Shown here piece by piece: positions 7,085-14,185 of a stretch of 16,796 nucleotides of DNA. The stretch is from CAJXZP01 sp047610145 (GTDB taxonomy: Bacteria > Bacteroidota > Bacteroidia > Flavobacteriales_G > Salibacteraceae), in NCBI GenBank assembly GCA_047610145.1, contig JBLFZF010000066.1, positions 1-16,796 of the forward strand. The letters are read 5' to 3'. The notes beneath the pieces were generated by a model, which saw only the letters and a program-made list of their open reading frames with translations, was not told the origin of the DNA and searched no databases. The translations under genes and the position numbers were made by a program. Each line of letters starts with the position of its first letter. The first letter of the stretch is position 1.

Positions 7085-7957
7085 CTAAAAAGTATAAGCG
7101 GGGTTTTCTTTGTTAAAAGTAACGTTTGAAATAACAGGATGCGTATCAAAAATAGTATATATATATTCCGAATACAGACCCTTCTCGTCAAATATACGGA
7201 CTTGCATTGGAATCAAGTCTGCTGAACGTAAAATTAATTCTACTTTCTGCGCATACAGATTAGGTACCATCACTACCTGTCCTTTAACGACTTCATCGTC
7301 AAAATCGCTAATATCTTCGTTCAACTCTATAATTTTATACTCAGGTACACCTAGTGAGTTAGCCATTTCTCTAATGGTTTGAGCTTTTTTCACGGAGTAA
7401 GTTACTAACGTATAGTCTGCATTAATAATGGTCACTTTCAAGTTGGTTTCCGACATCTTGGCCACTTCAAATCGGCTTGCTACATTTCCAATTTGGGCAT
7501 AGTGTTTCATACCTACCGCTAACATATCTACCAAATGTCTACCCCCTGCTTCTAACATAGTGAAATGTCTATTTCTACGCATAGTAGAACCCAGAGGGTC
7601 TAGGTTAATATTTATGTAAGGAAAACCGTTCGGAGAAATTAGCGCATTATTATTATTCTCACCCGCAATAAAAAGCACTTCATTTAACAGAACTCCATCT
7701 TGGTCAAAGCCTCTCAAAAAAATCTTTTTTGGCTCAAAATTGATCACTCCGATAGCATGACTCTTAATTAACTCGCCATCTACTCGTTCACGAGAAAACA
7801 TTTCAAATTTAGTTTGCTTCACTTGGTATACCGAATCAAACATGGTTTCTACTATTTGAATAGCCGAGAACTCCCTATCCTTTTCTTGTGAAATACCAGA
7901 AAACACGGGTAAAAACAAAAAAGACATCGATACATATATTACTTTAGATAGATTCAT
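7085..7957 (-). CDS. Exported LolA-like (DUF1571-type) protein with embedded LysM-like segment
   Basis: A 290-residue envelope protein with a signal peptide (1-24, ending FSGISQ). Residues 30-180 and 235-290 look like the LolA/DUF1571-type fold: an early METMF/MFSRERVDGEL stretch, strands ending VINFEPKKIFLRGFD, and a late IPMQVRIFDEKGLYSEYIY. Between them lies a LysM-like stretch at about 184-233 (TYSVKKAQTIREMANSLG, then KIIELN, then VKGQVVMVPN), with the usual order of strand, helix, asparagine turn and GQ-V-VPN end. The combination suggests a periplasmic protein that touches peptidoglycan or handles lipid or lipoprotein, but no function can be proved. It precedes dprA by three bases. The family name is from pattern memory. 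Confidence 0.7.
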   Translation of the reverse strand: MNLSKVIYVSMSFLFLPVFSGISQEKDREFSAIQIVETMFDSVYQVKQTKFEMFSRERVDGELIKSHAIGVINFEPKKIFLRGFDQDGVLLNEVLFIAGENNNNALISPNGFPYININLDPLGSTMRRNRHFTMLEAGGRHLVDMLAVGMKHYAQIGNVASRFEVAKMSETNLKVTIINADYTLVTYSVKKAQTIREMANSLGVPEYKIIELNEDISDFDDEVVKGQVVMVPNLYAQKVELILRSADLIPMQVRIFDEKGLYSEYIYTIFDTHPVISNVTFNKENPAYTF

Positions 7958-7985
7958 GGTGTTTCATCAAAATTTCAATCAGGCA

Positions 7986-7993
7986 CAAATTTA
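7986..7993 (-). promoter_or_regulatory. -7 box of LolA-like/dprA operon
   Basis: The minus strand reads TAAATTTG, a perfect TAnnTTTG match giving a leader of about 25-30 bases. It stands back to back with the promoter of the HU/SPOR gene. Confidence 0.5.
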
Positions 7994-8023
7994 AAAATAT
8001 CGACTCTTATTCCATTTGATTTC

Positions 8024-8053
8024 TTGGTCAATAATCAGAAAACATTACTTTCG
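8024..8053 (+). promoter_or_regulatory. Promoter of HU-CCDC81/SPOR gene
   Basis: TTG at 8024-8026, exactly 19 bases, then TACTTTCG at 8046-8053, one mismatch from TAnnTTTG. The -7 box ends five bases before the GTG start codon, so transcription should begin at or within a few bases of the start codon. Confidence 0.7.
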
Positions 8054-8058
8054 TTATT

Positions 8059-9078
8059 GTGAATACTTTTAATATATCTCGTATCGTATCCGACTTGTTA
8101 CAATTCAATGAATGTGTGACAATACCTGAATTTGGTGCCTTTGTGGTTAATCCTGCTACTGCTCAGATAGATATGGCTAAAAACAGACTCACACCACCGG
8201 GTAAAAAAGTAACATTCAATAAAAAAATTGTCACAAATGACGGTTTGGTTGCTAATGCATTGAGTATAAACGAAGGTATTTCTTATGAGGACGCCAATGT
8301 TTATTTAAAATCATTTGTATTTGACATAAACGCGGAGCTTAAATCTAAAAATATTTTTGAGTTACCCGCAATCGGCACCTTTTATAAGGGAACTGAAAAT
8401 GCACTAAAGTTTGAGCCAAGTGAAATCGAATCGTTTGATTCTTTTGGCCTAGAGCCTTTTCACCTTACTCCGCTTTCGGCCCATTCCGAATTAGGTAAAA
8501 ACCCAGTAGTAACGCATCCTGAAACTTTAAAAACAGAAATTAAATACGTTCATAAAACAAGTGCATTTGGTAAAGTAGGCTGGGGTTTAGCAGCTATTCC
8601 TTTATTTGTGTATTTAGCCTGGATGCCGTCTAATTCCGGATTATTAAATAAGGATCGAGATTTTCAATTTTCTAACTTAAACCCGTTTAAGTCGACCCCT
8701 TGCGAGGAATATGTAGCTAGACCCGCTGGTTTAACCGATTTTGATTTAACAGCTAGTCATCTATTTCACGAAAATTTTAACGAGGTAGATTACCAATTTT
8801 CGGTAGTGGAATCAACTAATGTAGTTTTCGAAGAACCCAAAGTTGTGCTGCCTTTAAAGTTTCAAATTATTGGTGGTTGCTTTAGCGACAAACACAATGC
8901 AGCTCGTTTGGTTTCTAAATTGCAAAATCAAGGCTATTCTGCAAAAATATTTGATAAGAAAGGAAAGTTATATCGCGTAACTTATGGTGGTTTTGCCCAT
9001 CAAAACGAAGCTAGAAAAGAGTTGAAAAAAGTAAAAGCGAATGCAAATGCATCCGCTTGGTTATGTAAGATTAAATAA
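8059..9078 (+). CDS. HU-CCDC81 and SPOR domain membrane protein
   Basis: A 339-residue protein of a layout known in Bacteroidota. Tandem CCDC81-type HU domains come first (about 1-60, with VTIPEFGAFVV and DGLVANALSINEGISY, and about 72-120, with NIFELPAIGTFYKG). One membrane segment follows (about 172-188, VGWGLAAIPLFVYLAW), then a low-complexity linker, then a SPOR domain (about 265-339, FQIIGGCFSDKHNAARLV and YRVTYGGF). SPOR domains bind denuded peptidoglycan at division sites; the HU part should face the cytoplasm, so the protein may link the cell wall to something inside. The start is GTG at 8059; no ATG fits, since the next in-frame ATG (8173) would delete half the first domain. It ends seven bases from the convergent DUF4097 gene. 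Confidence 0.85.
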   Translation: MNTFNISRIVSDLLQFNECVTIPEFGAFVVNPATAQIDMAKNRLTPPGKKVTFNKKIVTNDGLVANALSINEGISYEDANVYLKSFVFDINAELKSKNIFELPAIGTFYKGTENALKFEPSEIESFDSFGLEPFHLTPLSAHSELGKNPVVTHPETLKTEIKYVHKTSAFGKVGWGLAAIPLFVYLAWMPSNSGLLNKDRDFQFSNLNPFKSTPCEEYVARPAGLTDFDLTASHLFHENFNEVDYQFSVVESTNVVFEEPKVVLPLKFQIIGGCFSDKHNAARLVSKLQNQGYSAKIFDKKGKLYRVTYGGFAHQNEARKELKKVKANANASAWLCKIK

Positions 9079-9085
9079 TCTTTTT

Positions 9086-10132
9086 TTAATGGATAGAAAT
9101 ATCTAAATCACCGTAACTCATTTTTATTTTTACTGATGAAGGAGAAGTTCCCTCAAACATTTTGCCGTAATAGGTATCACTTCCTCCAGAGACGTTTACC
9201 TCATTTACGGTACAGCACGGAATACTTATCTCACCAAAACTTGCCTTTCCTTCTAAGGTAAAGTTACTTCCGCTTTGAAATGCTACATTGACATCACCAA
9301 AAGAAGTATTCACTGTCACTGCCTTAAAATCTTTAGATATAAAATCAAAATCTGCATCCCCATATTGCGAATCTAAAACCAGGCTTGTAATAACCCCTTC
9401 CACATCTAAATCCCCAAATTGAACATCAGCTGTTAACTCTGCAATTGTTCCTAGATTTACATCTCCATACTGACACTTTAAATCCATACGACCTACCTCA
9501 CCCACTTTTACATCCCCATATTGTGCATCTATATTTAATAATTTAGCTCTGTCCACATCTATATCGGAGTATCTAGAAATACAATCTAAGTAATGGGCAT
9601 AGTTGATTTTTCCACTACCAAATTTCACCTTTACAGAGTTAGATTTACTATTTAAACTACCAATTTCTAAGGAGCCATAGCTTACATGTACTTTGGAGTT
9701 TCCATTCAATTCATTCAGGTATAGATTCCCGAATTTATTCACTACATCCACATTTCCCGAAACAGGCATTGTGATGGTGTAGTCAATTGACAACTCTCTA
9801 AATTTAGAATTCTCTGCTAAAGAAGTCATCGCGACTACCCTGGATGGATTCCCCGAAATTTCAATATTAATTTCATCTAACAGTTTTCGCCCTTTTTCTG
9901 CAGACCGTCCCTCCACCGTAACTTTTACATCAATTACAATTTGGTTTGACATTCCGGTTACTATTTTAACAAAGCCATACTTATTAGAAACTTCTAAAAC
10001 AACATCACTATTTACCTGATATTCTTTATGGTACTTCTTATTGTACTCCTCTAAATTGACCGCAAAAACCTGCAAACCGATAAATAGGACACTGAGTAAG
10101 GCTGCAATTGATTTAAGCTTAAACTTGTTCAT
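9086..10132 (-). CDS. Exported DUF4097-type beta-repeat protein
   Basis: A 348-residue secreted or surface protein with a signal peptide (1-24, SVLFIGLQVFA). From about residue 50 on it is built of short repeats of the form aromatic-G-D-hydrophobic-x-hydrophobic. Examples are KFGNLYL (132), RYSDIDV (187), QYGDVKV (204), QYGDVNL (221), QFGDLDV (238), QYGDADF (256), SFGDVNV (277) and SYGDLDI (339). Spacing is 17 residues in the centre and 17-21 elsewhere, as expected for a right-handed beta-helix or stacked beta sheet. DUF4097 proteins of unknown function commonly sit beside ECF sigma/anti-sigma genes, as here: the start overlaps the end of the anti-sigma-like gene by 14 bases. It may be the envelope output of that sigma circuit. 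Confidence 0.82.
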   Translation of the reverse strand: MNKFKLKSIAALLSVLFIGLQVFAVNLEEYNKKYHKEYQVNSDVVLEVSNKYGFVKIVTGMSNQIVIDVKVTVEGRSAEKGRKLLDEINIEISGNPSRVVAMTSLAENSKFRELSIDYTITMPVSGNVDVVNKFGNLYLNELNGNSKVHVSYGSLEIGSLNSKSNSVKVKFGSGKINYAHYLDCISRYSDIDVDRAKLLNIDAQYGDVKVGEVGRMDLKCQYGDVNLGTIAELTADVQFGDLDVEGVITSLVLDSQYGDADFDFISKDFKAVTVNTSFGDVNVAFQSGSNFTLEGKASFGEISIPCCTVNEVNVSGGSDTYYGKMFEGTSPSSVKIKMSYGDLDISIH

Positions 10133-10682
10133 GATGTTTTTGTTTAATTGTATTTGATTTTTTCAACTGTTCCAGTAAACGTTCGAGTAGAGAAAACCTA
10201 GTTCGATAATTCTCTACCATAGCATTTATAATTTGGGGGTTATTGTCATTCATTAATAACTCTTTCTTTAGATCGATATATTGCAGTTCCAGTTTATCTA
10301 ACTCCATTAGTATTTTTGAGGTTGCCCGGTTATTTGTACCCGCATAAGCCAAAACCTCATCTCTTTTTAAGTTTACTTTCTCTGTAAAAAACACCTCTAC
10401 CTCTGTTAAATCTTCTCCATATTTTTCAACGGCAGACACTTCAGCTACTAAATCAGTAGTGGCTTGCATTTTACCAAGATTAAAAAACAAAAAGCTAACA
10501 CCCAGCACCAGTATAAACACAGCCGCTATTTTGGTCATAACCCACTTAAAATTAGCTGCCTTAGGTTCACTTAACGTACTTTTTTCTTGCCGTTTTTTGA
10601 ACCTTTCAAAATGTCCGTTTTGAGGAAGTGCATCAAATTTCGCTTCATTTTTGGAGATAAACTCCTTCAATTTATCCGACAT
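10119..10682 (-). CDS. Anti-sigma factor-like single-pass membrane protein
   Basis: About 187 residues from the chosen ATG at 10682 (MSDKLKEF), which has AAAGGA six bases upstream; an earlier in-frame start at 10706 is possible. An N-terminal cytoplasmic arm of about 48 residues (LPQNGHFERFKKRQ) precedes one membrane segment (about 49-68, MTKIAAVFILVLGVSFLFF). An external part follows that is rich in charged helix and probably coiled (about 125-180). The gene overlaps the end of the sigma gene by 11 bases and the start of the DUF4097 gene by 14, a sign of translational coupling. Position and topology, not a recognised anti-sigma domain, are the basis of this call. The cytoplasmic arm is the likely sigma-binding part. 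Confidence 0.72.
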   Translation of the reverse strand: MSDKLKEFISKNEAKFDALPQNGHFERFKKRQEKSTLSEPKAANFKWVMTKIAAVFILVLGVSFLFFNLGKMQATTDLVAEVSAVEKYGEDLTEVEVFFTEKVNLKRDEVLAYAGTNNRATSKILMELDKLELQYIDLKKELLMNDNNPQIINAMVENYRTRFSLLERLLEQLKKSNTIKQKHHEQV

Positions 10683-11223
10683 ATTCCTTTGTATTAATTC
10701 GTTCAATCAATTTTTTCTTTGCTCTTAAGTATTGTGATCTAGAAGTAGAACTTGAAATGTTCATAATCTCTCCTATTTCTTCATGATCATATCCTTCAAA
10801 CAGATATAAACTAATAATGGTTCGATACCCATTAGGAAGATCCTTTAGTGCTTTTTTCACATCGGCCACCGTGTAATTTGGCTCCTTAACAATATCCTCT
10901 TGTGGCTCTGCAATTTGCATCTCTTCGATACTTACCGTATCCAATTTTCGTTTGGCTAAGTGATCTAAACATTCATTAATCACCACTCTTTTAAGCCACG
11001 CTCCAAAACTTGATTTTTGATGCCATTTATCCATTTTAGTAAACGCAGTCATAAAACCATTCTGCATTAGTTCTTCCGCCAACATTTGATCTTTTACTAT
11101 TCCAATGGCGGTTGAAAACATAGCTTTGTAATACAGTTCATATAACTCGAACTGGGCTCTTTGATTCCCATTTCCTGCATTTAATGCAAGCTCGTTATGT
11201 ATGTGATGGTATTTGGTTTCCAA
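10672..11223 (-). CDS. RNA polymerase sigma factor, ECF type
   Basis: A 183-residue sigma-70 family protein of the extracytoplasmic function class. Region 2 spans about 15-92 (QFELYELYYKAMFSTAIGIV, then AEELMQNGFMTAF, then SSFGAWLKRVVINECLDHL). Region 4 spans about 125-178 (LPNGYRTIISLYLFEGYDHE, then IGEIMNISSSTSRSQYLRAK), with a helix-turn-helix. Region 3 is absent, as usual for ECF. The downstream overlapping membrane protein should hold it at the membrane until released. A perfect 13-bp inverted repeat lies 14-46 bases before the start codon and should be in the mRNA leader. Target genes are not known; self-activation of this operon would be typical. Confidence 0.92.
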   Translation of the reverse strand: METKYHHIHNELALNAGNGNQRAQFELYELYYKAMFSTAIGIVKDQMLAEELMQNGFMTAFTKMDKWHQKSSFGAWLKRVVINECLDHLAKRKLDTVSIEEMQIAEPQEDIVKEPNYTVADVKKALKDLPNGYRTIISLYLFEGYDHEEIGEIMNISSSTSRSQYLRAKKKLIERINTKEYVG

Positions 11224-11236
11224 TTGGCCTTCTTTT

Positions 11237-11269
11237 AAAGAAAGGATAAATTTACATTATCCTTTCTTT
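11237..11269 (-). promoter_or_regulatory. Perfect 13-bp hairpin in sigma operon leader
   Basis: Arms AAAGAAAGGATAA (11237-11249) and TTATCCTTTCTTT (11257-11269) are fully complementary around seven bases. It sits 14 bases upstream of the sigma start codon. A weak promoter candidate lies just upstream on the minus strand (TTG, 19 bases, TAGTTTTA), which would place the hairpin in the 5' untranslated RNA. It could be an attenuator, a stability element or a dimeric protein site. Confidence 0.6.
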
Positions 11270-11389
11270 GGTCTAAAACTAATGTCCTACTTTCAGTTTA
11301 CAATCTAAAGACCATAAGAAACTAACAACTGTTGCATGACCAAAACAATTGGTGAAATTTCGGGGCTAAATAAAATTGACATAGGGAAC

Positions 11390-11881
11390 TTAGTTCGTCA
11401 TGTTTTTGAGGTCTTCCCATTTAATTTTTTCGGTATGATCTACCTCAAACGAATGCCTAAAAAGGCCCATCGCTCCTTTTGCTTCACCTTTTACCGTCAA
11501 GTTGATATTGTTAGTCAAGACAGCAAATCCCAAAGAAATAGCCATTTCAGCGAGTCCTTTATCTAATTCCATTTGCATATGAAGCTTTACCGAGTGCTCT
11601 CCATTTTTTGGTAATACTACCTGTTCTAACAACGTTGCTTTTCCAAAGTAAATGGCGTTAATCCTAATATCAAATTCTGCCTCGTTTAAGGTCATTTTTT
11701 GAGCATTAGGATTTTTTAAAGTTATATTTATATCTACTTCCGCTTGTTTATCTTGCATTTCAATAACCTCCATACTATCAAAGGAGGTCATTTCAGGCTC
11801 TTGAAAAACACATGAACTCATCAGAAATACCAGAATGATGATCCCGAATAACTGTCCTAATTTAAGTTGAAAAAATCTCAT
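11390..11881 (-). CDS. LEA14-like (LEA type 2 / WHy domain) lipoprotein
   Basis: About 163 residues from the ATG at 11881; the longer reading to 11899 needs a TTG codon and adds six residues with no merit. MRFFQLKLGQLFGIIILVF followed by LMSSC is a lipoprotein signal with C24 as the lipid anchor. The rest is a single immunoglobulin-like LEA14/WHy fold, with EVDINITLKNPNAQKMTLNE (asparagine in the NPN turn), a middle VVLPKNGEHSVKLHM strand pair, and a late NINLTVKGEAKGAMGLF. Such proteins are thought to be periplasmic, outer-membrane anchored, and of unclear role. It is divergent from mrp and is not obviously part of the sigma operon, though it lies next to it on the same strand. Confidence 0.75.
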   Translation of the reverse strand: MRFFQLKLGQLFGIIILVFLMSSCVFQEPEMTSFDSMEVIEMQDKQAEVDINITLKNPNAQKMTLNEAEFDIRINAIYFGKATLLEQVVLPKNGEHSVKLHMQMELDKGLAEMAISLGFAVLTNNINLTVKGEAKGAMGLFRHSFEVDHTEKIKWEDLKNMTN

Positions 11882-11979
11882 AGCACAAGAATAATTCAAT
11901 ACCTACCCGAAATTGAAATAGAACAGGTTAAAAAAATAAAAAAGGCTTATTTATAAATAACTAAACGAAACAGATATCA

Positions 11980-12010
11980 CTTTAGAATCATTCTAAATAC
12001 CTTACTTTCG
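11980..12010 (+). promoter_or_regulatory. mrp-nifU promoter with PerR/Fur-type palindrome between its elements
   Basis: A -7 box TACTTTCG lies at 12003-12010, and a TTT(A) -33 match is placed 19 bases before it (11981-11984). Between and overlapping them is the perfect palindrome TTTAGAATCATTCTAAA (11981-11997). Its inner part TTAGAATCATTCTAA has 7-1-7 symmetry, as in PerR (TTATAATnATTATAA) and Fur boxes, differing from the PerR consensus by one base in each half. A protein bound here would block RNA polymerase. Confidence 0.6.
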
Positions 12011-12030
12011 TTGTTCTAAAAAATGAATAA

Positions 12031-13104
12031 ATGATTACCGAAAATTCAGTAATGAAAGGGCTTTCATTCGTGATTGAGCCCGACTTAAAACAAGATTTGG
12101 TAAGTGCCGGATTAGTATCTGAAATGAAAATTGATGGAAATAAAATCTCTTTCAATTTAAAAATCAGTAATCCAGCCATGCATAGCAAGCAACGTATGGA
12201 AGAAGCTGTTCTTCACTACTTGCATCTGCACGTTTCAGAAGCTATCGAAACAGATATCACTTTTGTGGCCTTAGATAAGCATCAAAATAAAAGAGAACCT
12301 CAACAACGTAAGACCATGCATGGGGTAAAAAACATCATTGCGGTGGCTTCTGGTAAAGGAGGAGTGGGTAAATCCACAATTACGGCAAATATTGCAGCTG
12401 GTTTAGCAAAGCAAGGGTATTCAGTAGGTTTAATTGACGCTGATATTTACGGACCATCCATGCCATTAATGTTTGATGAAGCCAAATCGGTTCCTGGAGG
12501 AATTGACATTGACGGAAAACAAAAAATGGTACCTGTAGAAAGTGCTTGGGGGGTAAAAATAATGTCTATCGGATTCTTTGCTCAAGCTAACCAAGCCATT
12601 GTATGGAGAGGCCCAATGGTAGATAGTGCCTTAAAACAAATGGCTAATGACACCCATTGGGGAGAATTAGATTATGTGTTAATTGACTTACCACCAGGTA
12701 CCGGAGACATTCACTTATCACTAGTTCAAAACATTCCGTTATCAGGAATTGTGGTCGTTACCACTCCTCAAGAAGTGGCTTTAGCAGATGCTAGAAAAGC
12801 AGTGGGTATGTTTAACATGGATGGAATTACTATCCCAATTTTAGGATTGGTAGAAAATATGAGTTATTTCATACCTGAAGACATGCCAGATAAAAAATAT
12901 CATATTTTTGGTAAAGACGGAGGAAAAGCATTAGCAGAAGATTTGAAAATACCTTTAATAGCGCAAATCCCGCTAGTAACTAGTATCAGAGAAGCAGGAG
13001 ATGCCGGTAGACCAGCCGTTTTACAAAACGGAACACCACAGGCAGAAGCTTTCATGGATTTAGTGAACGTAATTGACAAAAAAATAAACGAATTAGCAGT
13101 TTAA
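12031..13104 (+). CDS. mrp: Mrp/ApbC-type P-loop ATPase, Fe-S cluster carrier
   Basis: A 357-residue cytoplasmic ATPase of the Mrp/Nbp35/ApbC group that carries and delivers Fe-S clusters. Residues 5-82 are a MIP18/DUF59-type domain (GLSFVIEPDLKQDLVSAGLV). The deviant P-loop SGKGGVGKST is at 107-116 with the signature lysine early. LIDADIYGPSMP (about 134-145) and IDLPPGTGDIHLS (about 214-226) are Mrp hallmarks. The C-terminal CxxC of many Mrp proteins, after ENMSYF, is absent: the stretch reads ENMSYFIPEDMPDKKYHIFG. One base separates its stop from the start of the NifU-type gene. The ATG at 12031 overlaps the stop of a three-codon upstream frame (12023-12034) in an ATGA. Confidence 0.93.
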   Translation: MITENSVMKGLSFVIEPDLKQDLVSAGLVSEMKIDGNKISFNLKISNPAMHSKQRMEEAVLHYLHLHVSEAIETDITFVALDKHQNKREPQQRKTMHGVKNIIAVASGKGGVGKSTITANIAAGLAKQGYSVGLIDADIYGPSMPLMFDEAKSVPGGIDIDGKQKMVPVESAWGVKIMSIGFFAQANQAIVWRGPMVDSALKQMANDTHWGELDYVLIDLPPGTGDIHLSLVQNIPLSGIVVVTTPQEVALADARKAVGMFNMDGITIPILGLVENMSYFIPEDMPDKKYHIFGKDGGKALAEDLKIPLIAQIPLVTSIREAGDAGRPAVLQNGTPQAEAFMDLVNVIDKKINELAV

Positions 13105-13105
13105 A

Positions 13106-13372
13106 ATGGCTAAACACGAAGAAATAAAACAAAGAATAATAAACGCATTAGCGCAGGTAAGACCTTATTTACTGGAAGATGGCGGAGATGTTGAATTGAT
13201 TGGTTTGTCGCCTGAGCTGGTGGCTAAAATTGAATTAAAAGGCAATTGTACCAGCTGTTCTATGAATAGCATGACTTTCAAAAATGGGATTATTGACTCT
13301 ATTAGGACAGCGGTTCCTGAAGTAACGGATATAGAAGCCGTAAACTTTGTGGTTATTGATCCGAAAATTTAA
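13106..13372 (+). CDS. NifU C-terminal domain Fe-S scaffold (Nfu type)
   Basis: An 88-residue stand-alone Nfu domain. RPYLLEDGGDVELIGL (19-34) and the cluster-binding GNCTSCSMNSMTFKNGI, with C48 and C51 as the CxxC pair, are diagnostic. Two such proteins share a cluster at a dimer interface. It lies one base behind mrp and ends before a strong terminator, so the two form a short Fe-S assembly operon. There is no N-terminal NifU scaffold part, which is normal for this class. It would act as a scaffold or carrier handing clusters to Mrp or to target proteins. Confidence 0.93.
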   Translation: MAKHEEIKQRIINALAQVRPYLLEDGGDVELIGLSPELVAKIELKGNCTSCSMNSMTFKNGIIDSIRTAVPEVTDIEAVNFVVIDPKI

Positions 13373-13386
13373 AAAAGACATATTTT

Positions 13387-13415
13387 AAAAAGGCGGATTC
13401 TTTCCGCCTTTTTTT
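13387..13415 (+). terminator. Rho-independent terminator of mrp-nifU operon
   Basis: AAAAAGGCGGA (13387-13397) and TCCGCCTTTTT (13403-13413) make an 11-bp stem with a five-base loop, and the T run reaches 13415. It lies 14 bases past the nifU-type stop codon. Confidence 0.93.
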
Positions 13416-13459
13416 ATGCCTATACTTTCCGTAACTTCACGCCACTAAATTTTCGCCCT

Positions 13460-14179
13460 ATGCTAAGTAATATTGACATTGAAAAAGTTTTATTTTTAGA
13501 TATCGAAACGGTACCTGAATATCCGAATTACACAGACGTCCCAGAGCGTTTTCAAAAGTTATGGGATAAAAAATCAAAATCATTTACTCCCGAAGATGAA
13601 ACTGCGGCATCGGTATATAACAGAGCAGGTATTTATGCTGAGTTTGGAAAGATTGTCTGCATTTCGGTTGGGTTTCTAGCTCGGAACTCTGAAGGCTTAG
13701 TTCTACGGATAAAATCTTTCGCGAACGATGATGAAAAAATACTACTAGCTGAGTTCTCCTCTTTATTAAATCAACATTATAATAATAAAGATCACTATAA
13801 ATTATGCGGGCATAATGGAAAGGAGTTTGATTTTCCATTTATTGCCCGAAGACTGTTAGTACATGGGATGCCCTTACCGGTATTGTTAAATATTGGAGGA
13901 CTTAAACCTTGGGAGAACCCTCATTTAGACACCATGACGTATTGGAAGTTTGGAGAGTACAAAAACTTCACTTCTTTAGATTTATTGGCGGCTATTTTTA
14001 ATGTTCCTACTCCCAAAGATGATATTGATGGCAGTCAGGTTTATGGCGTGTATTATAAAGAAAATGATCTCGATCGAATTGTAGAGTACTGCCAAAAAGA
14101 TGTGGTTACCTTGGTTCAAGTATATCGAAAATTAGCCGGACAAGCATTAATTGAGGATCACCAAATAAAAATGGTTTAA
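13460..14179 (+). CDS. Predicted 3'-5' exonuclease related to PolB (DEDDy, DNA_pol_B_exo2 type)
   Basis: A 239-residue RNase H-fold exonuclease. The motifs are VLFLDIETVPEYP (Exo I, D14 and E16), LCGHNGKEFDFPFIARR (Exo II, D124), DTMTYWKFGEYKNFTSLDLL (D157, family-specific) and YCQKDVVTL (Exo III, Y210 and D214, so DEDDy). It contains no polymerase part, as is normal for this stand-alone family, which is common in Bacteroidota. A role in nucleic acid proofreading or repair is assumed, not shown. The ATG is at 13460, with a weak -7-like TAACTTCA at 13432-13439 just past the previous terminator. It ends six bases from the convergent GT-C gene. It is an intact exonuclease of a different subclass from the broken one at 3502-4217. 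Confidence 0.87.
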   Translation: MLSNIDIEKVLFLDIETVPEYPNYTDVPERFQKLWDKKSKSFTPEDETAASVYNRAGIYAEFGKIVCISVGFLARNSEGLVLRIKSFANDDEKILLAEFSSLLNQHYNNKDHYKLCGHNGKEFDFPFIARRLLVHGMPLPVLLNIGGLKPWENPHLDTMTYWKFGEYKNFTSLDLLAAIFNVPTPKDDIDGSQVYGVYYKENDLDRIVEYCQKDVVTLVQVYRKLAGQALIEDHQIKMV

Positions 14180-14185
14180 TCCCGT

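Noticed and set aside
9067..9082. Weak hairpin AAGATT/AATCTT followed by T run at the end of the HU/SPOR gene
   Set aside because: A six-base, AT-rich stem that overlaps the stop codon is too weak to call a terminator with any confidence.
11336..11566. Plus-strand frame of 76 residues
   Set aside because: Mostly antisense to the LEA14-like lipoprotein, with no domain or promoter; a shadow.
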